From: Oasisia sp. SBJ-2009
Taxonomy: Eukaryota > Annelida > Polychaeta > Sabellida > Siboglinidae
NCBI GenBank assembly: GCA_964017155.1
Contig: OZ024854.1
Span: 55,111,441 to 55,175,440 of the forward strand
Length of the DNA: 64,000 nt
Direction of reading: 5' to 3'
Shown here in pieces: positions 1 to 10,404 of this stretch. Each line of letters starts with the position of its first letter. Position 1 is the first letter of the stretch. The notes below the pieces were generated by a model. That model saw nothing but the letters and a program-made list of their open reading frames with translations, was not told the DNA's origin and did no database searches. The position numbers and the translations under genes are program-made.

Positions 1-196
1 TGCTGTGAATTATTGTATGTACACTCTAATGAATGACTAAAGCTGTCAGGGCAAAAGAACAAAACAGTGACATATTATGAGTGCTTTACTCGCTTTCAAC
101 AGTGTTATCAAAATTTTCTGTTACCAGAATGCTCACTGGCAATATGTTGTTTGCCAAAAACGTCATGGTTAGCACATGTTATCATAACATAGTTAA

Positions 197-559
<363 letters not shown>

Positions 560-629
560 AAGAAAGAGCTAACAGGTAATCCAACAACTAATAGGCACAG
601 AGAATGTGCACATTTTGTGAGAAACTGCG

Positions 630-862
630 CCGGCTGATAACGTTGAGCCCGCACCCGCCCCGCAACTGTATCATTCAGCCCGCAGCCCGCCCCGCATATT
701 TTGACATATCCTGGCGCGCATCCCGGCCCGCACCGCACTGATCTGGCCCGCAGCCCGCCAGCCCGCAGCCCGCACCGCCCCGCAACAAATAAAAAAATCC
801 AGCCCGCGGGCCCGCTGCGGGCCCCCGCGGGCTGCGGGCCGAAACCCGCCCCGCGCAGGGCC

Positions 863-864
<2 letters not shown>
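630..864. repeat. GC-rich CCCGC/GCGGGC repeat block
   Basis: About 230 bp built of irregular CCCGC, GCCCGCAGCCCGC and complementary GCGGGC words in an otherwise AT-rich setting. The right end reads, on the minus strand, TAAGGCCCTGCGCGGGG, which resembles the end of a hAT-type short element. No matching left end or target duplication could be found, so the element class is open. Confidence 0.6.

Positions 865-948
<84 letters not shown>
864..948. repeat. (TA)n microsatellite
   Basis: About 42 uninterrupted TA dinucleotides abut the GC-rich block directly. Confidence 0.98.
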
Positions 949-952
<4 letters not shown>

Positions 953-1560
953 CATATACACATACGCCAAATATATGTGTGTGTGTATTACTTCAAATTG
1001 AATTAATTTACATTTTTGAAATGTCCAATAACTGTATTTTTCACCTAAAAGTAATAAATTGGGTAAATTAGTATTACGTTATTGTTATTAGTCAATCATA
1101 ATTATAGTTATATTTTTATTTGTATCGATTGCTGTATTTTCAATAATTGTACTCGTTTTGGATCATTTATAACGCATACGCTAACTATTATTACAAGCGT
1201 AGTTGTAGTTAGTATTAGGCTAATAGCCTATTTCCACATAATACATTGTCATACTTAAAGTCATTTTAACATTGACATAGTCATAGGTATAATGTTCATT
1301 TATGATATGGCAATGCTATGGACTTCTATAGGCTTCTTTCTGTCATTGGCTGACTAAAATGTCTACCAATGTCAACATTTGCTACGTAAACATGGTCGCC
1401 CTTCGCGTGTTTGTCATGCATTCAAAGAAAATTGTGTGCTGCATTGAGGGATCGTAATGGCATACATCTTTCGAAATGAGGAGATTGTTCAGTGACATTT
1501 TTTATTCCATCGTCCATGGATAAAATTAGCCTTCCAAATAACGTTAATACCAGCTACATC
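949..1560. other. AT-rich unique sequence, nothing recognised
   Basis: No open frame of note, no inverted repeat and no splice-bordered exon could be supported in this stretch. Confidence 0.5.
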
Positions 1561-1881
1561 AACTGACGAAAACGGGGAAGAAGTCCACAACTCGATATAG
1601 TTTGCGATGGTTGGAAACAGTGTTTCCTGATTTCTCAAAGGAGTTCACGCCACAGAACATTGACCATCAATGCAACCGTCTGATCAATAAGAACCGGGAC
1701 GTTTGCACGAAAAGAGGGTAATTGGGTAACTCGGAACTTACATTGCACAATTCACCACAGAGTCTTGGAAAAGGTTTGTAGGAGAAAGCGGCAATTTCTA
1801 ATGTAACTACATAATATGTCAAGATTGTGGAATATGTAAACAAACAACTGGCATAGGGCGTTGTGATTTTAGCAACATGAA

Positions 1882-2202
1882 ATGTTCTACTCATCAAGGG
1901 TAGACTGTCACCACACACCTGCACATATATGGCACAAAGGACTGGACAAGAAAGCTAAAGTCCAATATGTAATAAAACCGTTTCTGAGACGAGGCAACAG
2001 GGGGAGAAGCTTATATAAAAACGAATGGCTACAAAATGCTATCTTCGCGGGTCAACAGACTAAAAGGGAAAAAGCTCTGGTTCAAAAGGTTGACTCTCTG
2101 GCGGAAAATGCCAGGATTTTTGAAAGGGACACGGGATGTAAATCGTCTGTAAATGTTATCATAGAAATCAAATCAATCGTCAAACCTTTCAAATCTTCCT
2201 AG
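1882..2202 (+). CDS. unrecognised 106-residue ORF
   Basis: A basic ORF (MFYSSRVDCHHTPAHIWHKG at its start) rich in Lys and Arg. The region just upstream (about 1560-1880) reads as protein-like fragments in shifting frames, which suggests the decayed end of a transposon ORF rather than a host gene. No motif identifies a family. Chance is a real possibility at this length. Confidence 0.2.
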   Translation: MFYSSRVDCHHTPAHIWHKGLDKKAKVQYVIKPFLRRGNRGRSLYKNEWLQNAIFAGQQTKREKALVQKVDSLAENARIFERDTGCKSSVNVIIEIKSIVKPFKSS

Positions 2203-2639
2203 CCATAGAATAGTCACATAACTGCGTGGTTAAACCCTACTAAAATGTGTTCGATTAGAGCACGATGACAAAACAAAGTGTAATGACTGTGAACACCTGA
2301 CCCTTGAGTTGAAGAAGAAAGTAAACGAAAACAAAGTTAAACGTTGTGAACGCTATTCTTGTTTGAATCTACTCGAATCGAATATACGCTTGAAGTGAAT
2401 ACATGTATATGGGAGCTCTTTTCATGTTAGCATGTAATATGACTCACGCTCAAGCATAGTCTTCTCTATTTGAGTTAGCAGGGAAGTCTTGACGCAAGTT
2501 GCCAAGCGAAGCTACAGTTAGGAACATGGACAAAAGCGTTAGTTGGCGGCGCAACAAAAGTTGGGTGATATTAAAGAGAAAACACACCTCTTTAAAAAAT
2601 AATCATGCTGTCGGTCGTATTGCGACAAAGGCTGCTTTC

Positions 2640-3486
2640 ATTACTTGTTTGCCACTTTGTTAGTCCAGGTATTCCTCTTGTTCGAACGCAGATGTCGCAT
2701 CATGGAGGCATGGAGCATTTTCATCTGTCATCTGTACACTGTCCAGGCCTCGGCCCCATACAGTAGGGTGGAGAGAACGACTGCACGGTATATCTTGCCT
2801 TTAACCCGCATGGACATTACGGTGGTTGTTCCAGAGTATCTGGCGTAGTCGGCCGAGAAATGCACTGGCCTTGGCCACCATACTCTGTGTTTCATCATCA
2901 ATGCGTCCATTACTTGACATTGTGCTTCCGAGATAGGTCATTCCTGAACAGAGTTCAACTTGTTTCCACCATAATATCCTCCTCTCGGATTCTTGTAGAG
3001 TTGGGTTGGTACAGCACCTCCGTCTTGTTGATGCTAAACTTCAGGCTGAACTTGTTTGACGCATCGGAGAAAGCATCCACTATTTTATGCATCTCTTCAG
3101 CAGAATGGGCAACCAGTGCACTGTCTTCTGCGAATAACAGCTCTCTCACCAGTATCCGAATCAGAATAATCTTGATCTTCGCTCTGACGTGTGTGACGTT
3201 GAATAGGTCACCGCTCTATGTGGACTGTATATAGACGCCATTTGTAACACTGAATATTTCTGAGACTTCCCCTCCAACAGAAGCATTCGCCATCATTCCG
3301 GTATGTACAGCCTCGGTCATAGGTGTGAATTTCTCTGGGCATCCATACTTCCTCAGTAGCTGCTTTAGCCCGGTCCTCTCAAATGTATCGAACGCCTTAC
3401 TGAAATCGACAAATACCATACACAGTGGCACTTTTTTGTAGCTGTCGGAGACAAAATATCATATCCACGGTCCTCCGGTTACCTCT
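2640..3486 (-). pseudogene. RTE-clade LINE reverse transcriptase, C-terminal part
   Basis: Read on the minus strand, 3431-3216 gives the RT palm segment FVDFSKAFDTFERTGLKQLL and 3149-2955 gives the region after the catalytic box (RELLFAEDSALVAHSAEEMH, where a functional copy would carry an A/DD motif). 2910-2728 gives the RTE C-terminal GKIYRAVVLSTLLYGAEAWT motif, continuing to about 2640. The frame changes at each step and the segment joining the first two pieces is partly deleted, so the copy is dead. It continues at 6016-6400: a later TIR element (3495-6007) has cut the LINE in two. The RTE assignment rests on the characteristic order and wording of these motifs. Confidence 0.85.
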
Positions 3487-3866
3487 GGTGCCACAAAGGA
3501 TCGGACGAATCTGGAATTTCATTCGAATAGAATATCGAACCGAATATCCTCAAAATGTCGAATACGAATCGAATATCGAATCGAATACGAATATTCAGTG
3601 GCTTCAAATTCGATTACAATACAGTGTCGAGATGTCTTGCCGGGACGCGGCGTCATCCGGTGGCCATGGGCACAAGTCCGTGCCCGAGTCGTCGGCATCG
3701 TGGCTATACGCATCGACCTTTTTGTTTACTTTCTGACCCAAAAATTAAAACGACTTCTTACAGCCGCCACACTTATCATCACATATTTTGTGTACACATA
3801 CCCACACTAGGATACAAAATAAAATTATTTACATTATATACATTCCTGTAAAGAATGACATTTAGG

Positions 3867-4165
3867 AAACAAACTCGCGCAAAACTCGACATGATCTACG
3901 GGGTAGCTCGGTGATTACCGTAGCATCTGTGATTGGTCGTAAGCGTCGCTTGTTACATAACCTTCGCAAATTCCGGTTTTATGCTAACTCTAAAGTAAGA
4001 GTAACCTTATCTAAGCCGAAGCTAATTTCAGCTAGTCCTAAACTTACCCGAAACCCAAACCTTAAACCCTTCGACACAATACCGATATTACGGTTAGCTA
4101 CGCGTAGCGGCCACGTACAGTAATGACACCTACTTGCCGGCGAGTTTTACGCGAGTTTGTTGTTT
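3867..4165. mobile_element. short inverted-repeat element (MITE-like), nested
   Basis: About 300 bp bounded by ACAAACTCGCGCAAAACTCG on the left and its near complement on the right (CGAGTTTTACGCGAGTTTGT at 4141-4160). The middle contains runs of CTAA/CCTTAAACCC-like words. There is no coding capacity. It lies inside the hAT-like element. A target duplication could not be fixed. Confidence 0.6.
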
Positions 4166-4264
4166 GAAGTTTATTTTGTTAAAGTAATGTTAGTGATTTT
4201 ATTTTGTAACATAGTGTTTGTAGTCATGTTGCCACACTATCATGTACTGTAGGGAACATGGAAA

Positions 4265-5740
4265 TGGTTGGTCGTGTAAGTTTTTTTTGGCTGAATCATG
4301 TAAATTATGTGTCCCTGAACTAAAATCCATGGGATGGCAGGCAATGCGCCATCCTTGGGCAACTCGTGGGAATCAGGAAAATCCAAGATGGCTACCGTGA
4401 TCCTGGTAAATTACAAAATGTATTCCTCTTTACACTACACTATGCTAGGAACAACATTTGTTTAGGTACACGCATGCTTTAGCGTATGAGGAATTCAATG
4501 GAACCGTTTATAGTAATGTCCGACTATGTTCATATGACAAAAATTCAAAATGGCCGCCATTTTCACCAACAATAGCCAACATCGAGCATTATTTGATTGA
4601 CTTATGCTATATAAATATGATTTCATTTTGTTCATTCCCATGTTTTGCCATACCAGTAATTAAATGAAACCATTTCCACTCATGTCCGCCTATTCAAACA
4701 GCTTAATATTTAAAATGGCCGTCATTTTATGTATGTAAGTGAAAATATAAATATGTAAGTGCCACGATTTTGTGCCTATTCCCAAATTGTAGCATACGGG
4801 CAAGAACACATTACTGACACACACTTATACTGCATACTTTATACATAAAATAAATACATGCAATGTTTCAACATATGAGGAATTGAACGTAATTATTTTC
4901 AATGATATATGGCTATGGTCATGTGACACAAATTCAAGATGGCCGTCATTTCAACAGAAAATGGCCAAAATCGAAGATTTAATTACAGTTCTTCTTCAGC
5001 ATTGAGCATTCATCATGACTTAGTTCCAGGAAGGCTAGTAGTTGTACCTTCATGTATGTGTATATATCAATGCAGCTGAAAAAAGCTTGGAAAATGGCAC
5101 ATAATGGTACAAATAATGTAAAGCATAACGTCAGAAGTACTCAACTATATAATTTATGATACACACTGAGAACTTGTTTGCAATGACAAGTTTCATTTGA
5201 ACATTGACAGAGTGTACATTATTAGTCATCGGTGTTTGACATATACATCTCTGAGGTTACTCCTCATTCTCCCCAGCCTCCCCCTCCTCCGTACTATCAC
5301 TTCCATCCTCATTACAATATATAGTTCATATAATCATGCTTGGTTACAAGGTTGAAACACATGGGTTCATCAACACAAAAACAGTATGGTGTACATGGCA
5401 ATCCTACAGAATGACAGCTACATGCTGTTGCAGGCTTTCCAGACAGCATTGCACTGGCAGTTGATGACGTCCATCGGGGCAGGAGGAGCTGCTGGTCCTC
5501 TAGCAATGCGTGGGGTTGGCATACACCCTGCACCTGCAATTTGCTGGTATGTTGCCTTCCAGAAAATGACCTGGAGGTGTGCTCGCAGGATGTGATATGA
5601 AAATTAGCTTCACGGCAGCCATCTTGAATTTTCCTGGTTCCCACGAGTTGCCCAGGGATGGCGCATTGCCATCCCACGGATTTAAGTTCATGGACACATA
5701 ATCTATATGATTTAGCAAAACAATCTTACACGACCAACCA
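4265..5740. mobile_element. 1.5 kb TIR element nested in the hAT-like element
   Basis: Both ends begin TGGTTGGTCGTGTAAG and share roughly 150 bp of inverted similarity (4265-4412 against 5600-5740), including the words GGGATGGCAATGCGCC and CAAGATGGCTACCGTGA with a few changes. No transposase is seen. A target duplication is not evident, so the superfamily is unassigned. With the enclosing hAT-like element and LINE it forms a three-level nest. Confidence 0.7.
4465..4980. repeat. two diverged direct repeats, about 395 bp apart
   Basis: The stretch around 4480-4560 (TATGAGGAATTCAATGGAAC, then TTCAAAATGGCCGCCATTTT) recurs at about 4875-4955 (TATGAGGAATTGAACGTAAT, then TTCAAGATGGCCGTCATTTC). This shows an internal tandem duplication within the 1.5 kb TIR element. 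Confidence 0.6.
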
Positions 5741-6015
5741 GGTTTACAAATTGGCAACTCTACTATTGTATATGTATACATGTAAGATATGTGAGGAGTA
5801 CTTTGGCGGTTATTGTCTTTTTCATACTTATGTCAGAAACTTAAAAATCGCCCGGAACCGATTTGCGGCGGAGGACATGAAAGAAAATATTCGAGCGATG
5901 TTAGTTGATATAGCTGCGAATTTTCGAATTTCGAATCGAAACGAATAGCGGAAAACGTTCGAATATTCTAAATTTCGAATACGATTCGAATATTCGTCCC
6001 TTCCTTAGGTGCCAC

Positions 6016-6400
6016 ATTGCGTCTCCGGGACAATCTATGGTGTTATGTGGGTAGATAGTCTGTTGAAGAAACAATCTGCTATAGTTCCCACAGTTTGTTC
6101 AATCAATTTTCGTTTAGATGGTTACAATGCTGGCATCCTTCCATGTTTGTGGTATAGGACACACCTTCCAGGTTAGGTGATTAGTTTGTGCAGTCTGCTA
6201 AACATATTTACTCCTCCGTGCTTCCATACTTAAGCAGGAATTCCCCTAGGTGCTTGGTTATCTTTCAGGCCGGCGATTGCTCTAGCCATCTCATCCATGA
6301 TTGGAATCTCACCGAGAGATGTATTGGTAATGCGCTGCGGGATGTTGTCCAGAGCTTCGTGATAGATCTATTTCGCCAGGGACGTTGAGTAGCTTCTTTC
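6016..6400 (-). pseudogene. RTE-clade LINE, N-terminal part of RT (other half of the split copy)
   Basis: The complement of 6016-6400 reads in mixed frames through typical RTE text just upstream of the RT core: LNVPGEIDL near 6385, NIPQRITNTSLGEIP-like wording, and a KDNQAP segment near 6250. At 6060-6016 comes the region that precedes the FVDFSKAFD block now lying beyond the insertion. It joins to 3486 if the hAT-like element and one copy of its duplication are removed. Several frameshifts are present. Confidence 0.75.
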
Positions 6401-6592
6401 CAAACAACAAAACGACCAGATTTGGTTAGAAATATTAACTCTGAAAAGAACGATATTCGGACTGATTAGAAATGAGACAAATCTGCACAGACCACATTAG
6501 GCACATTGAAGACACTTTTGGTTGATCACTGTATCACTTGTCGAGACTCAGAAGCTGTTGGATAAAATCTGGTATGCAATATTGCTTCAACA

Positions 6593-6793
6593 ATGTCAGA
6601 CAGAGCAGTAACATACTTTAAGTTTGACAATATGTTGGTGAAGTACCAGAAAAAAGTTATTCCACTGTACAAAGCTGGATTCAGTAATTTAACACCTGAT
6701 CAACAAAATGCCGTTTCTGAACTTGGTAACTTCTTCTGGGGGCTCTGTCTTATAGTGGTCATGGCTGATACTGTGTGCTGCATAAAAACATGA
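6593..6793 (+). pseudogene. fragment of an invertebrate transposon-associated ORF
   Basis: A 66-residue frame contains LGNFFWGLCLIVVMADTV, preceded by VKYQKKVIPLYKAGFSNLTP. From memory this matches a segment (usually worded NFFCGLH...VG.AD) of an unnamed ORF repeated in many cnidarian and mollusc genomes. The fragment ends abruptly and has no upstream continuation that I can find. No function is assigned. Confidence 0.4.
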
Positions 6794-6850
6794 TTATCTT
6801 CATTTGTAAGCGACGGATGAAGATGATTTATCTGCACAATCTGAAAAGGA

Positions 6851-6898
6851 ACGGGGGGGGGGGGGGCGGGGGTGGGGGTGGGGGTGGGGGTGGGGGGA
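6851..6898. repeat. G-rich tract, (GGGGGT)n
   Basis: A run of 13 G, then GGGGGTGGGGGTGGGGGT-type repeats. It has four or more G-runs in close spacing on the plus strand, so it could fold as a G-quadruplex. Confidence 0.9.
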
Positions 6899-7439
6899 GC
6901 GATCTAATACGGCGTATCCGAACAGCTAGCAAAACGTTATCTGGAGGAGGTGACGTGAGGTGTGGAGCGCATCGAGATTCGAAGTGAGTGATTTTTAACG
7001 TGAATGATACGAATATTATCTTCATTCTTTGTGGCAATATATAAATAAATAAATAAATAAATATATCAATGGCTGTGTTCACACACAAAAATCAAAAAGG
7101 AAGGAAAGCAACACATTGGTCAGTAGTGTAAATTATTACAGTAACGAAGGACAGAAATAGTGGTACGATACCAACATTGGCTCTTGGCTTCCCATTATCA
7201 TCGAATTGCAAAGGCGAGATGAAACCACCATAGATTCCGACATCACCAGCTTCCAGCACATGTTAGGTGCTCAATTTTGCACCTTTTGTGATTCAAGCTT
7301 CGTTCTTGGCGATTGCTACCCAATGTCAGTAAACGCATAATATACACCTATTGTTAATTTAGTAAAATGACCGATATGTAGGTAAATGAAGGTCAAATGC
7401 AAAAGTTTATTAAATTAGAAACCCTGTCCACTTACTTAT

Positions 7440-7960
7440 ATCTTGATATAAATATGGACGTAAAGTTCACAAGATATAGAGACATTAGTTTTGACGGCCA
7501 GCATCTTGAAAAATGGCGAATATGAATATCGGTCAAGTAAAATATATGAAATAGCTACCACAAAATAAATATTTCTTTTACAAAGGTGTCCGATTGCCAA
7601 TTCCACCAAATATATATATATGTTTAAACTATGTAAGCAATTCGATCTGGCCGTCGCCATTTTACACAATGGCGGCTACGAAGGTTCCCTATGGTCAGAT
7701 GTCAACCCTTTGACCAATTTAAAATACCTATCCACTTATCTATGCATTGACGCCAACATCAGGTATTTCATAAGATATAGGAACATTAATGTTGACGGCC
7801 ACCATCTATAGAAATGGCGGATGTTTATGTTGGATAAGTTCAAATATAAAATATTTTAAAGTAAGATGAATGTTTTATATAAAACAATAATCATGAAATA
7901 TCGAAAAGCAAGTTCTGTGTTTTGGATGGCGGCATGTTGAATATGGCAAAACACTGTGGA
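7440..7960. repeat. diverged tandem repeat, about 293-bp unit
   Basis: AGATATAGAGACATTAGTTT followed by TGACGGCCAGCATCTTG (about 7479) recurs as AGATATAGGAACATTAATGT plus TGACGGCCACCATCTAT (about 7772). The surrounding text is also similar, and a weaker third copy starts near 7915 (TGGATGGCGGCATGTTGAA). The unit resembles the ATGGCCGCCAT-bearing filler of the element at 4265-5740. Confidence 0.5.
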
Positions 7961-8564
7961 AGCATCAAATATCAGGTTGCTTCCATCAACATTTTGAAAT
8001 AGTATGATATAAATGTCATATGTGCCAAATGTCATGCTTTTGTCCAGCAATGAAAATGTATGGCCTTTGGTGACATTAAGAGTCCTCACTATCTATGAGT
8101 TTGTATATTAATTTAAATAACGCGAACTACCACTTCATTTCGTATTCAACGGGATTGAATGGATTGAGAACATTTTGTTATGGTAGAGTAATAACATTTT
8201 GATATAATATACGTTGTATTCACACAAGTGACAATTGTGACGATAATGCACTGATTATAATATATTGTATTCTTCCGCGTTGTCGGTAATTCGCATACAC
8301 GAAGAATTATTGCCAGGGAACATAAACATACAATGAAAGGAATTTATACCGAGGCTGACTGGACAATACAGACACTAAAAAAATGCATATCCTCGAAGGC
8401 AAGAGAAAGCGTCTGAACGCAGTTAGCCGGGGTAACGTTTTGCACATGACAGTGTGGGAAAACAATAACACAGTCAAAGATCTGATGTGGCATAGCGATA
8501 TAGTTGAATTTTAGGAGAGCTGTTGGTACAATGCTCGCGTTCATAAACAATACGTCATGCTTAC

Positions 8565-8673
8565 CTCTTTAAGTACGTTAATATCCCGAAGAATATGATT
8601 AGAGGAATCAGAAGAAGTAACAACAATAGGTAAAGAACGCTGATGCCGCTTTTCTGTTCCAATGGCTTTTCGG
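8565..8673 (-). CDS. transmembrane exon of an EGF-type membrane protein
   Basis: On the minus strand a polypyrimidine tract ending TTTCAG (8674 side) precedes 109 bp that read EKPLEQKSGISVLYLLLLLL, then a further Leu/Ile/Phe-rich segment, and end ...LTYLKR before a GTAAGC donor. About 23 hydrophobic residues followed by a Lys-Arg stop-transfer is the layout of a single-pass type I anchor. The exon starts in phase 1, matching the phase-1 ends of the two EGF exons at 19731-19886 and 23107-23217 on the same strand, so I infer one gene. Cytoplasmic exons should lie below 8565 but none was recognised; more ectodomain exons may be hidden in between. Confidence 0.6.
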
Positions 8674-9163
8674 CTGAAAAAAAAACGTTTTCGTTATATT
8701 CTCTCGCCAATCTTATTCAAAAGAGCGGTCATCGTTCTGACAACATTAACATTTAATATCTCAGTTTTGACATTTGCCAGACACATACCCAAATGAATGT
8801 TGTTGGCTAACACGGGTAATTATAGGCTACAAGGCAGTTTGTATGTATACAAAAGTATGATTTTATTTTTACTTGGTGACATTTTTAGGTTACATTATTT
8901 TTGATGGCAGATACATTAGTACATTATTAATAACATTCATACAACATGTGATAATATATTTACACAGGATACTTTAAAAAGGATGGTGATAAACAAATAA
9001 ATATACACATAAAACACCAAGAAGTAAAGTAAGTAAAATTACCATAAAGTTATCGAAAGAAACACAATTTTCCAAGAAGACTGCCAAGGAGTGACGTTCA
9101 TTGATTTGGGGAGGGAATGTTACAAATTTGACACGTGCATCTTGCAAGAGATTAGGCCGCGAC

Positions 9164-9901
9164 ATGCCCAGTAAACGAAGAGGAGGCGGTGCTTCCGACA
9201 CTACCGAAATGACACCACGGGATGACGCCATGCTGCTCAGGTTTGTAGAGCTTTTGAGCGAAGAAACGGTTGTTGAAAATTTGCGTAGCATGTTCACTCC
9301 CAAAACCCTGACCGACAAGCTGGACTCATTAGCGGAAACTATTACCAAGCTAAATGATCGCTTGGATAAGAAAGACGTCTGTATTGCTGATCTAGAGGCA
9401 AGACTGTCCTCGGTGCAGGCAAATCTTGACGTACTGGAGCAGTATTCGCGTCGGTCTAATCTGCGATTTTTCGGAATTCCGGAGTCAAACGGGGGAGAAG
9501 ACACCACGGGCAAGCTGCTGTCCATTGTTAATGATACAATGGGAGTCACAACTTCCATTATGAGCGCCGGCGTTGTCACAAGCCATCGGCTCGGACGGCG
9601 TTTGCCAGGTGTCGATGCTCATACACGCCCACAACCAGTGATCGTGAAATTTGCCACGACGCACGTGCGCGACGTGGTCACCCGAGCGAAACGCCGCTTG
9701 CGGGAAAGCGGCGGAGGACCCACCCTGTACGTGAACGAAGATCTGACACGTCGCCGGGCGGCGCTGGCAAAGAAGACTCGAGAACTGAAGAAAGAAAAAA
9801 AAATCACCGACTGTTGGATATTCAACGGAAAAGTCCTGGTAAAGACTATAGACGGTACCGTGAGAGAAATCCGGGCCGACATTGACCTATCTGGGTACTG
9901 A
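9164..9901 (+). CDS. LINE ORF1-type protein (coiled coil plus RRM-like core)
   Basis: An intact frame of 245 residues starting MPSKRRGGGASD; an upstream in-frame ATG at 9101 would add 21 residues. Residues about 45-95 form a heptad-like coiled coil (KLDSLAETITKLNDRLDKKD). Then comes the signature LEQYSRRSNLRFFGIPES at the start of the RRM-like domain, as in L1-type ORF1 nucleic-acid chaperones. A basic region with LYVNEDLTRRRAALAKKTRE follows near the C-terminus. In the family such proteins coat LINE RNA and form trimers. No endonuclease or RT follows: the next 500 bp is a non-coding 3-prime tail. The frame is free of stops, unlike every other LINE piece in the window. Confidence 0.8.
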   Translation: MPSKRRGGGASDTTEMTPRDDAMLLRFVELLSEETVVENLRSMFTPKTLTDKLDSLAETITKLNDRLDKKDVCIADLEARLSSVQANLDVLEQYSRRSNLRFFGIPESNGGEDTTGKLLSIVNDTMGVTTSIMSAGVVTSHRLGRRLPGVDAHTRPQPVIVKFATTHVRDVVTRAKRRLRESGGGPTLYVNEDLTRRRAALAKKTRELKKEKKITDCWIFNGKVLVKTIDGTVREIRADIDLSGY

Positions 9902-10404
9902 CCCAGCGATACTCCAGAATTAATTTTGGAAAAGATTATTGCCCACAGTATACATGGGTTTGCGTATTACTTAAAAAAACACGTCTTTTGCAAAAACATC
10001 ACAACGCATGTACAATATCTGATTGTTACGTATGTCAGATAAATCTTCAAAATCATTATAATTCAAATATACATATAGATGGATAGATACAAACTAATGT
10101 TATATGTTCTTATGTATTGTAAGTATTGTCATTTCATTATTTCAATTTGTACACATGTGTTATGGATAGATTAACACATATAGAGACAAACATCGTATTG
10201 AATGAATACAAATACTATAACGTGTAATAATCCCGAGTGGCTCCTGTGATAGCGACTTTTTAGTCTTAGCAGGAGTCACTGACCCCAATTTCGTATGTAT
10301 TCTTAATTACTTATGGTGACATTTGTTCATGTGCATATTTTTTGCTGTTATTTAATGTAATTGGTTTGGGGTCAACATAAACATCTTGTTCTTGTTCTTG
10401 TTCC
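9902..10404 (+). mobile_element. 3-prime tail of the ORF1-only LINE, ending in (CTTGTT)n
   Basis: After the ORF1 stop the sequence is non-coding and ends TAAACATCTTGTTCTTGTTC, a short tandem tail of the kind found at LINE 3-prime ends that lack poly-A. A shared GGAGTCACTGACCCCAAT-type segment near 10270 supports a genuine 3-prime untranslated region. The endonuclease and reverse transcriptase expected between 9901 and the tail are absent. Confidence 0.6.

Larger units (their letters stand above)
3487..6015. mobile_element. hAT-like non-autonomous element with 8-bp target duplication
   Basis: The element proper is 3495-6007 (2513 bp). It is flanked by GGTGCCAC at 3487-3494 and again at 6008-6015, an 8-bp target site duplication as made by hAT transposases. 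The inverted termini are AAAGGATCGGACGAAT on the left and TAAGGAAGGGACGAAT on the right (complement). Just inside both ends lie blocks of overlapping TTCGAATA/ATTCGAAT words (3520-3600 and 5925-5998), a subterminal repeat pattern often seen in hAT elements. No transposase is visible inside. It is inserted in an RTE LINE and itself carries two smaller inverted-repeat elements. Confidence 0.85.

Noticed and set aside
4255..5750. Target duplication for the 1.5 kb nested TIR element
   Set aside because: Flanks (CATGGAAA left, GGTTTACA right) do not match at any plausible length, so no superfamily was assigned.
7130..7290. Minus-strand frame with GDVGIYGGFISPLQFDDNGK considered as a cytoplasmic exon of the EGF gene
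   Set aside because: No acceptor gives the phase 2 entry needed after the transmembrane exon, and no family was recognised.
8974..9579. 201-codon minus-strand frame
   Set aside because: It lies opposite the well supported LINE ORF1 and has no motif; it is the antisense shadow of that gene.
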